A model generated the notes under the pieces. The model ran no database searches. It had not been told where the DNA came from and saw only the letters and a program-made list of their open reading frames with translations. This document shows, in pieces, positions 1-6,100 of a DNA stretch of 8,634 nt (within the stretch, counting starts at the first letter, position 1; each line of letters begins with the position of its first letter). The translations under genes and the position numbers were made by a program. The stretch covers positions 1-8,634 of the forward strand of contig CAISJA010000134.1 of NCBI GenBank assembly GCA_903885525.1. The letters run 5' to 3'. The DNA is from an uncultured Opitutaceae bacterium. GTDB taxonomy: Bacteria; Verrucomicrobiota; Verrucomicrobiia; Opitutales; Opitutaceae.

Positions 1-895
1 CGGTCTCCTCCTTGTCCTCCTCCCGCACATCGGCATTTCTGTCAAGGGCAGCCGGCGCTGGCTCGGGTTTGGCGGGTTCCGCCTGCAAATTTCCGAGTTC
101 GCCAAGCTCGCGATGGTTTTCTCGCTTTCGCACTACCTCGCGGTGAACCAGAACAAGCTCCACGATTTCTGGAGGGGCTACCTCATCCCCGGACTGTGGA
201 TCGGCGTCTTTGCGGTGCTCATCCTCGCGGAGCCCGACTTTGGCACGGCCTTCCTGACCGCGGGCATCGGGATCATCCTGCTCATCCTGGCTGGTGCCCG
301 GCTCCGTTTCCTCCTGCCCTCCGTGCTCGTCGCCCTGGCCGCCTTCGGCACCCTGGTGCTGCACAATCCCAACCGTCTGCGCCGCATCATGGCCTTCATG
401 GACGTGGAGGCCAACCGCACCGAGGGGGCCTACCAGCTCTGGCAGGCCATCCTCGCCTTTGCCGCCGGCGGGGTCGAGGGCGTCGGCATCGGCAACGGCC
501 GACAGCAGCAGTCCTTCCTGCCCGAGGCGCACACGGACTTCATCTTTGCCATCCTCGGCGAGGAAATGGGCCTGATTTTCACCCTGCTGACGGTCGGTCT
601 TATCGTCACCATCGTCATCGCCGGCCTGAGGCATGTGCGGCGCGCCCCCAACCTTTTCCAGTTTCTCCTCGTCACCGGGTGCCTGCTGCTGATCTGCCTG
701 CAGGCCATCATCAACCTCGCCGTCGTCACCGGCATGATGCCGACGAAGGGCATGTCGCTGCCCTTCATCAGCGCCGGGGGCTCCAACCTCCTGCTCATGG
801 GGCTGCTCGTCGGCGTCATGATCAACACCTCGTACACGTGGGACCGCCCGCGCCCGCTCGAGCGGCACCGGGCCCTGTCGGAGGTGGTGGGATGA
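1..895 (+). CDS. ftsW: FtsW, septal peptidoglycan glycosyltransferase (SEDS family), 5' end missing
   Basis: SEDS-family polytopic inner-membrane protein that polymerises lipid II into glycan strands at the septum with its partner class B PBP (family knowledge). The frame is open from base 2 to the TGA at 893-895, giving 297 C-terminal residues; the start and first membrane helices lie upstream. Early in the visible part is the family motif SRRWLGFGGFRLQISEFAKL (canonical RRW...QPSE.AKL, here Ile for Pro). Hydrophobic helices follow, then the signature FLPEAHTDFIFAILGEE, whose Asp (codon 536-538) matches the catalytic Asp of RodA/FtsW, and near the end MMPTKGMSLPFISAGGSNLL. That last motif normally reads ISYGGS; here Tyr is Ala (773-775). 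RodA is the alternative, but position between cell wall genes and directly before murG favours FtsW. Its stop overlaps the murG start (ATGA). Confidence 0.96.
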   Translation, partial: GLLLVLLPHIGISVKGSRRWLGFGGFRLQISEFAKLAMVFSLSHYLAVNQNKLHDFWRGYLIPGLWIGVFAVLILAEPDFGTAFLTAGIGIILLILAGARLRFLLPSVLVALAAFGTLVLHNPNRLRRIMAFMDVEANRTEGAYQLWQAILAFAAGGVEGVGIGNGRQQQSFLPEAHTDFIFAILGEEMGLIFTLLTVGLIVTIVIAGLRHVRRAPNLFQFLLVTGCLLLICLQAIINLAVVTGMMPTKGMSLPFISAGGSNLLLMGLLVGVMINTSYTWDRPRPLERHRALSEVVG

Positions 896-2030
896 GCGAG
901 ATCCTCATTGCCTGCGGTGGCACCGGCGGCCACCTCGCCCCGGGCATCGCATTGGCGGAGGCGCTGCTCGAGCGCGGCCACACCCCGGTGCTCTTCATCA
1001 GCCACAAGCGCGTGGACGCCCGGCTCGTCGGGAAATACCCGGGCCTGCGCACCGAACGGGTGCCCGGCGCACCGTTCGGCTTGCGGCCCGATGTGCTGGC
1101 CCGCTTTGTCTTTAAGCAGTCGCAGGGCCTGGCGTTTTCGCGGCGTTACCTGCGCGCGGCCCGGCCCGCGGCCATCGTCGGCTTCGGCGGCTTCACCAAC
1201 GCCGCGGTGGTCATCGCCGGCCGCCAGCTCGGCATCCCCGTCGCCCTGCACGAGGCCAACCGCGTGCCCGGCCGCGCCATCCGCGTGCTCTCGCGCATCG
1301 CCGACCGGCTCTACCTGCCGCCCGGGGTCCGTCTGCCGGGCCGGCTCGGCCTGCTCGTGCGGCACACCGGCCTGCCCGTGCGCCGCGAGATTGTGCGCCT
1401 GCCGCGCGACGAGGCCCGCGCGCTTCTCGGGGTTGATCCCGGGCAAAAGCTCCTGGTCGTCCTCGGCGGCAGCCAGGGCTCGGGCCAGTTGAACCAGTGG
1501 GTGGAGCAAGCGCTGCCCGCCCTCGCTCAGGAAGGCATCCAGGTCTGGTGCGTCACCGGCCTGGGCAAGGGTGTGCTGGGCGGGCGCGAGCTGCGGAGCA
1601 AGACCGGCGTCCCCGTCCGGACCTGGTCCGAACCGTTCACCGACCGGGTGGGTCCGCTGCTTTCGGCGGCCGATCTCGTGGTCTCGCGCGCCGGGGCGGG
1701 CACGATTGCCGAGCTCGTCCGTTGCGAGACCCCGGCGATCCTCGTGCCCTACCCGCAGGCCGCCGACAACCACCAGCTCGCCAACGCCCGCCACTTCGAG
1801 CAGCAGGGCGGGGGACTCGTGCTGGAGCAGACCACCTTCCGCTCCTCCGGCAGGAGGTGCTCGACAGCATTTTCAATGACTGGCTGCTGAATAAATTCCG
1901 CGCCAACCTGCACCGCATGGCGCAGGAGAACACCACCGCGGCCATCATCGGGGACCTTGAGGCGCTGGCCCGCCGCCAGCCGCGCGAGCGCCATATGCGC
2001 CACAGCGCCACGGGAGGGCCGGCTGCATGA
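892..2030 (+). CDS. murG: MurG, UDP-GlcNAc:lipid I GlcNAc transferase, with an apparent one-base frameshift
   Basis: Peripheral inner-membrane GT28 glycosyltransferase that adds GlcNAc to lipid I to make lipid II. ATG at 892 overlaps the ftsW stop and has GGAGGT at 880-885. As written, the frame ends at 1890 after 332 residues. Visible motifs: GGTGGH (residues 9-14), FGGF (98-101), HEANRVPGRA (120-129), GGSQGSGQLNQ (192-202), SRAGAGTIAEL (265-275) and PYPQAADNHQLANA (286-299), covering both Rossmann domains and the UDP-GlcNAc site. After about residue 315 the frame turns into non-MurG sequence (RSSGRRCSTAF). The frame one base back continues with LPLLRQEVLDSIFNDWLLNK and a helical tail to a TGA at 2028-2030, which overlaps the murB start. 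Restoring one base near 1831-1843 gives about 379 residues, slightly long for the family. A sequencing or assembly deletion is most likely; a true mutation is possible. Confidence 0.93.
1831..1850 (+). other. Probable site of the murG frameshift (one base missing)
   Basis: Reading 1831 onward in the murG frame gives T-T-F-R-S-S-G-R; reading one base earlier gives L-P-L-L-R-Q-E-V-L-D from 1836. Adding one base in ACCACCTTCC (1831-1840) would join the two as EQTT-LPLLRQEVLD, the usual MurG C-terminal helix region. The downstream frame keeps the cluster's G/C-rich third positions until the stop at 2030. No slippery heptamer of the X-XXY-YYZ type is present, so programmed frameshifting is not supported. 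Confidence 0.8.
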
Positions 2031-2983
2031 GCGCCACCCCCGCCGGTCCGGCCTGGGAGGACTTTCTCGCTGCGGTCCGGCCACGGCTTTCCCCCGCGGC
2101 CCGCCTGCTGGAGCGGGAGCCGCTTGCCCCGCGCACCACGATGCGGCTCGGCGGCCCCGCCCGCGTCTATGCCGAGCCGGCCGGCGAGACCGACCTGCAG
2201 GAACTGCTGCTCGCGGCCCGCACCCACGGCATCCGCGTCTTCCCGCTCGGGCGCGGCTCCAACCTGCTGGTGCCCGATACCGGCGTGGACGGGCTGGTGG
2301 TGGGGCTGGCCCATCCCGCCTGGCAGGAGTTTTCCCCGCGGCCCGACGGCCGGATCTGGGCCGGAGCCGGCCTGCGCCTCAAGAATCTTTGCGGCCTGGC
2401 CACCAAGGCCGGCCTGGCGGGTTTCGAATTCCTCGAAGGCATCCCGGCCAGTCTCGGCGGGGCCCTGCGCATGAACGCCGGCGCCATGGGAGGATGGACC
2501 TTCGACATCGTGGACGAAGTGCACCTGATGACGCTCGACGGCCGGCGGCGCGTGCTGCCCAAGGCCGCGCTGCACTACGATTACCGGCATTGCGCCGAAC
2601 TGGACCAGGCCTTTGCCCTGGGCGCCTTTCTCCGGGCCAAATCCGCCGGGGAGTCCGAGACCATCCGGCAGCAGGTCGAGGCTTATCAGCGCCAGCGCGT
2701 CGCCTCGCAGCCGCGCGAGCCGAGCGCCGGCTGCATTTTCAAAAACCCGCCGGGCACGTCCGCCGGCCGCCTGATCGACGAGGCCGGCCTCAAGGGCGAG
2801 CGGGTGGGGGACGCCGAAGTCTCCCCCGTGCATGCCAATTTCATCGTCAACCGCGGTGCCGCCACCTGCGCCGAGGTGCTCGCCCTCGTGCGGCGGGTCC
2901 GCGCACGGGTCCGCGAGGCGCGGGGCGTCACCCTCGAACCGGAAGTCATGCTTTTCGGGGCGGATTGGAAGGACCACCTGTGA
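2027..2983 (+). CDS. murB: MurB, UDP-N-acetylenolpyruvoylglucosamine reductase
   Basis: Cytoplasmic FAD enzyme that uses NADPH to reduce UDP-GlcNAc-enolpyruvate to UDP-MurNAc, the second committed step of peptidoglycan precursor synthesis. Length is 318 residues, normal for the family. The FAD-binding part shows TTMRLGGPA (37-45), LGRGSNLLVPD (74-84) and the FLEGIPASLGGALRMNAGA stretch (135-153). The substrate domain has YDYRHC (184-189, Arg187 matching the active-site Arg), AGCIFKNPPG (234-243), AGRLIDEAGLKG (246-257) and LEPEVMLFG (303-311, with the catalytic Glu). The proton-donating Ser of the usual GS(V/I)FKNP motif is Cys236 here (codon 2732-2734). ATG at 2027 overlaps the shifted murG stop as ATGA, with GGGAGG at 2012-2017 eight or nine bases upstream. 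Its stop overlaps ddl. murC, which normally lies directly upstream, is absent. Confidence 0.96.
   Translation: MSATPAGPAWEDFLAAVRPRLSPAARLLEREPLAPRTTMRLGGPARVYAEPAGETDLQELLLAARTHGIRVFPLGRGSNLLVPDTGVDGLVVGLAHPAWQEFSPRPDGRIWAGAGLRLKNLCGLATKAGLAGFEFLEGIPASLGGALRMNAGAMGGWTFDIVDEVHLMTLDGRRRVLPKAALHYDYRHCAELDQAFALGAFLRAKSAGESETIRQQVEAYQRQRVASQPREPSAGCIFKNPPGTSAGRLIDEAGLKGERVGDAEVSPVHANFIVNRGAATCAEVLALVRRVRARVREARGVTLEPEVMLFGADWKDHL
2967..2973 (+). promoter_or_regulatory. Ribosome binding site for ddl, supporting the GTG start
   Basis: GGAAGGA lies six bases before GTG at 2980. This spacing, the GTGA overlap with the murB stop, and the N-terminus VNTPVIAVLSGGTSSERDVS that matches the Ddl family start all point to GTG 2980. 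No ATG lies nearby in this frame. Confidence 0.7.
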
Positions 2984-3903
2984 ATACTCCCGTCATCGCC
3001 GTCCTCAGTGGCGGCACCTCCTCGGAACGCGACGTCTCACTCGGCTCGGGCAAGTCCGCGGCCCTGGCGCTGGCTTTCTCCTCTCCGACCCGGAAATTCA
3101 CGGTGGAGGGGGATGCCCTGCCCGCCGGGCTCGATCCCGCCCGGCACGTGGTGTTTTCCACGCTGCACGGCACTTTCGGCGAGGACGGCGGCATGCAGCG
3201 CCTGCTGGAAGCGGCCGGGGTCCAATACGCCGGCTGCGATGCCCGGGGCAGCGATCTTTGCTTCGACAAGTGGCGCACCCGCCAGGCGGTCGCCGCCCAG
3301 GGCGTGCCGGTGGCGCCCGGCCGGAATTTTACCGCCGCCCACCGGCCGGCGGCGGCCGAGCTCGCCCGCGAACTCGGGGACCAGATCGTGCTCAAGCCCA
3401 ACCGCCAGGGCAGCAGTGTCGGCCTACAGATCATCACCACCCGCGCCGGGATTGATATTGCCCTCGCCGGGTTGCGGCAGGGCGACTGGGTGGCCGAGCG
3501 CCGCATCCTCGGCCGCGAGCTGACGGTCGGGCTGCTCCGCGGCCGCGCCATGGGGGTGGTGGAGATCGCGCCCAAGTCCGGCGTGTTCGACTATTCCTCG
3601 AAGTACACCAAGGGCCTGACCGAGTATTTCGCCCCGGCCCCGCTCCCGGAGGAAATCACCGCCGAGGTGCGCCGGGTGGCCGAGACGGCCTTCGCCGCCT
3701 GCGGCTGCCGCGACTACGCCCGCATCGACTTCATGCTCTCGCCCGGAGGGGAGCTCTACCTGCTGGAAATCAACACCCTTCCCGGGATGAAGGAGACCAG
3801 CCTGCTGCCGATGAGCGCCCGCTGCGTGGGGCTTGATTTCAACGCCCTCTGCCGCGAACTGGTCGCCCCCGCCCTCGATCGCCACCGCCTCGCTGCCCGA
3901 TGA
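2980..3903 (+). CDS. ddl: D-alanine--D-alanine ligase
   Basis: Cytoplasmic ATP-grasp ligase that joins two D-Ala to form the dipeptide added to the peptidoglycan precursor by MurF. Length is 307 residues, typical of DdlB. N-terminal domain: LSGGTSSERDVS with Glu16 for the first D-Ala, and HGTFGEDGGMQ (63-73). ATP-grasp part: LKPNRQGSSVG (138-148), with the Ser matching DdlB Ser150, then FDYSSKYTKG (203-212), whose Tyr205 matches the Tyr that favours D-Ala over D-lactate. The metal ligands appear as DYARIDFM (Asp250) and LLEINTLPGM (Glu263, Asn265), followed by the TSLLP motif. It should therefore be a true D-Ala:D-Ala enzyme and not VanA-like. The GTG start overlaps the murB stop; the TGA at 3901-3903 overlaps the ftsQ start. 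Confidence 0.97.
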   Translation: MNTPVIAVLSGGTSSERDVSLGSGKSAALALAFSSPTRKFTVEGDALPAGLDPARHVVFSTLHGTFGEDGGMQRLLEAAGVQYAGCDARGSDLCFDKWRTRQAVAAQGVPVAPGRNFTAAHRPAAAELARELGDQIVLKPNRQGSSVGLQIITTRAGIDIALAGLRQGDWVAERRILGRELTVGLLRGRAMGVVEIAPKSGVFDYSSKYTKGLTEYFAPAPLPEEITAEVRRVAETAFAACGCRDYARIDFMLSPGGELYLLEINTLPGMKETSLLPMSARCVGLDFNALCRELVAPALDRHRLAAR

Positions 3904-4892
3904 GTGCCGAGCCGCATGCTTCCGCCCCCGTCGGCCGGTCCTGGCGCGAAATCAACCAGGGCGTGAAGCCCCGCGCCATGTCGGCGATCGGCTGGCGGCG
4001 CCGCCGGTTGGCGTGGCTCAAGTACGGCTTCCTAGCCCTGCTGGCGGGCGGCACCGGCTGGGGCGGCTGGGCCGTGGTCCACTCCTGGCAACATGACCGC
4101 GCCGCGCTCGCCAATGCCGTGCGCAGTGAGGCGGTGAAGGAAATCGTGCTCATCACCGACGGCGTCCTCACCCAGAGGTGGGTGGCGGAAAAACTCGCCC
4201 TCCCCGCCGGGGTGACCCTGATGGAGGTCGACCTGGCCCGCCTGCGCGACCGCCTGGCCGCCCAGGGCCAGGTGCGCGTGGCGGTGCTCACCCGCAGCTT
4301 TCCCGATACGCTGGTCGTCACCCTCCAGGAACGCACCCCCGTCGTCCGCCTCCAGGTCCAGGAAGGCCCCGGCCGCCCGCGCCAGCTGCTGGTGGCCCGC
4401 GACGGGGTGGTCTATGACGGGAGCAACTACGACTCCGCCCTGCTCGCCACCCTGCCGTGGCTCGATGGCGTGCGGCTCATCCGGCAGCGCGACGGCTACG
4501 CCCCGGTGGCGGGCATGGATGCCGTGACCACCCTGCTGACCACCGCCCAGCTCCAGGCCCCGCATCTCTACCGCAACTGGCTCATCGTCTCCCTTGCCCG
4601 TCTCTCCGCCCGCGACGAGATCGTGGTCAAGGCGCAGGACATCCCCGAGATTGTGTTCACGCGCCGCGAGGATTTTTTCAAACAGGTCTCGCAGCTGGAC
4701 TATGTGGCCGACATGACATCCCGCGTGCCTGATTCCACCCTCCAGTCCGTCAACCTGACCCTCGCCGGGCAGGTGCCCGTGCGGCTCAGCCGGACGCCCG
4801 AGGAGCTGGAGAAAATGAAGCCCGCCTCCGGCCCCGGCCCGTACCTTTCCCTCCCGCCCATCGCCAACCGGAAGGGGAGAAATGATCTCTAA
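3900..4892 (+). CDS. ftsQ: FtsQ, divisome protein with POTRA domain
   Basis: Bitopic inner-membrane protein that links cytoplasmic FtsA/FtsZ to the periplasmic septal synthase through FtsB/FtsL (family knowledge). Of 330 residues, about 38 are a basic cytoplasmic tail (RRRRLAWLK at 33-41), one membrane helix spans about 41-62, and the rest is periplasmic. The POTRA domain lies at about 78-146, with LPAGVTLMEVDLARLRDRL (101-119) matching the G.(N)L..VDL..I...L pattern and RSFPDTLVVTLQERTPVV (132-149) matching the R.(W)PD.L...V.ER.PV pattern. The beta domain follows (about 150-295), ending in GQVPVRL; a short proline-rich tail closes the protein. ATG 3900 overlaps the ddl stop and has no clear Shine-Dalgarno, so re-initiation after ddl is likely. 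Its end overlaps ftsA by 11 bases. Identification rests on these motifs plus position, as FtsQ is poorly conserved. Confidence 0.93.
   Translation: MSAEPHASAPVGRSWREINQGVKPRAMSAIGWRRRRLAWLKYGFLALLAGGTGWGGWAVVHSWQHDRAALANAVRSEAVKEIVLITDGVLTQRWVAEKLALPAGVTLMEVDLARLRDRLAAQGQVRVAVLTRSFPDTLVVTLQERTPVVRLQVQEGPGRPRQLLVARDGVVYDGSNYDSALLATLPWLDGVRLIRQRDGYAPVAGMDAVTTLLTTAQLQAPHLYRNWLIVSLARLSARDEIVVKAQDIPEIVFTRREDFFKQVSQLDYVADMTSRVPDSTLQSVNLTLAGQVPVRLSRTPEELEKMKPASGPGPYLSLPPIANRKGRNDL
4870..4875 (+). promoter_or_regulatory. Ribosome binding site for ftsA inside ftsQ
   Basis: GGAAGG, part of the purine run at 4870-4881, sits six bases before ATG 4882 and within the last codons of ftsQ. It supports the 11-base ftsQ/ftsA overlap. 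Confidence 0.65.
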
Positions 4893-6093
4893 CCACGGAC
4901 GGATCGTGGGCGCGGTGGAGATCGGGACCGGCAAGATCGCCGTGCTCGTAGGCGAGATCGCCCGCGGCCGGGCCCTCAATATCATCGGCGTCGGCCTCGC
5001 CCAGTCGCGCGGCGTGATGAAGGGCGAGGTGGTGGATTACAAGGAGGCCAGCGAGGCCACCCACCACGCGCTGGAGACCGCTGAAAAAAAAGCCGGCGTC
5101 CGGCTCGATGAGGTCTGGCTGGCCCAGACCGGCGGCCACCTCGACGCCTTCTACAACGAGGCGGCGGTCAATGTGCAGTCGGCCGACAACACCGTCACCG
5201 AGTCCGATATCGCTACCGTCTGCACCCTTGCCCAGCAGAAGGAGCTGCCCGCCGGCCGCTCCCGCATCCACGCGATCCGCCGGCCCTACAAGCTCGACGG
5301 CCGCTTCGTGCCCGATCCCGAGCACCTCACCGGCAACCGCCTGGAGGTCGGCTACTGGATGGTGCACGGGAACGAGAGCAAGGTCAGCGACAACATCCAT
5401 GTCGTCGGCGGCTACCATCTTGAGGTCCGGGAGCTGGTCCTCTCCGCGCTGGCCTCCGGGTCGCTCCTCACCACGGCGGAGGACCGCCAGCACGGCGCGC
5501 TCGTGCTCGACATCGGCAAGGGCGTGACCGACTACGTGCTTTACCGGGAGGGCCACGTGCTGGCCACCGGCACCGTCCCCCTCGGCGGCGAGCACCTGAC
5601 CAACGACCTCGCCATCGGTCTGCGCGTGACGACAATGCAGGCGGAGATGCTGAAGCTGCGCCACGGCCGGGCCACGGTGCAGACGCGCGACAAGACCGAC
5701 AAGGTCTGGCTCAACGGCGACATGTCCTTCGGCGACCGGCCGCTGGCCAAGACGGCGCTGGAAAGCATCACGGCCGCCCGCGCCCAGGAACTGCTCGAAG
5801 TCATCCGCAAGCAGCTCGGTCCGAGCTTCGTGCCCGAACGCTGCGCCGCCGGGGTCGTTTTGACCGGCGGCACGGCGAAGCTGCCGGGCCTGGAGGAGGC
5901 GGCCAGCCAGGCCTTCGGCCTGCCGGCGCGGCGCGGCGAATCCCCCTCCTGGGTGAAGGACGAGCTCAAGGATCCGATGTTCAGCACGGTGCTCGGCATC
6001 TACCAGTTTGGGCTGCGCGCCGCGCACGAGCATCCCTCCCCCGCCCGGCGCAAACCCGGTTTCTTCGGCGCCCTCGGCAAACTTTTTTCCTGA
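4882..6093 (+). CDS. ftsA: FtsA, actin-like Z-ring membrane anchor
   Basis: Actin-fold ATPase that tethers FtsZ to the membrane and recruits later division proteins. Length is 403 residues, normal. Phosphate-1 motif at 12-25 (VEIGTGKIAVLVGE), phosphate-2 at 207-218 (LVLDIGKGVTDY) and adenosine motif at 325-339 (VVLTGGTAKLPGLEE) are all recognisable. Subdomain 1C lies around 88-165 and includes LTGNRLEVGY. The C-terminus RRKPGFFGALGKLFS (389-403) fits the amphipathic membrane-targeting helix after a flexible linker. Two oddities: the first motif has Glu13 where Asp is usual, and the second has GKGVTD where GGGTTD or GAGTTD is usual. ftsZ follows 7 bases after the stop, the standard ftsA-ftsZ pairing. 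Confidence 0.95.
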   Translation: MISNHGRIVGAVEIGTGKIAVLVGEIARGRALNIIGVGLAQSRGVMKGEVVDYKEASEATHHALETAEKKAGVRLDEVWLAQTGGHLDAFYNEAAVNVQSADNTVTESDIATVCTLAQQKELPAGRSRIHAIRRPYKLDGRFVPDPEHLTGNRLEVGYWMVHGNESKVSDNIHVVGGYHLEVRELVLSALASGSLLTTAEDRQHGALVLDIGKGVTDYVLYREGHVLATGTVPLGGEHLTNDLAIGLRVTTMQAEMLKLRHGRATVQTRDKTDKVWLNGDMSFGDRPLAKTALESITAARAQELLEVIRKQLGPSFVPERCAAGVVLTGGTAKLPGLEEAASQAFGLPARRGESPSWVKDELKDPMFSTVLGIYQFGLRAAHEHPSPARRKPGFFGALGKLFS

Positions 6094-6100
6094 CCGCGCC

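Noticed and set aside
196..891. Upstream extension of the murG frame through ftsW
   Set aside because: The extension is out-of-frame translation of ftsW. MurG similarity begins at ATG 892, which has a good ribosome binding site.
1831..1850. Programmed -1 frameshift within murG
   Set aside because: No slippery heptamer or obvious downstream pseudoknot is visible, and MurG is not known to use recoding. A one-base deletion explains the data more simply.
430..2977. Minus-strand frames opposite ftsW, murG and murB
   Set aside because: They are compositional shadows of strongly supported + strand genes, rich in Arg, Gly and Ala without conserved motifs.
3583..3615. VanA-like D-Ala:D-lactate ligase
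   Set aside because: Tyr205 in DYSSKY matches the D-Ala:D-Ala type, and the gene sits in the dcw cluster with no vanH or vanX neighbours.
6008..6100. Alternative upstream TTG start for FtsZ, adding 31 residues
   Set aside because: The added residues overlap ftsA, show no FtsZ similarity and lack a ribosome binding site. ATG 6101 gives a normal N-terminus close to the GTPase fold.
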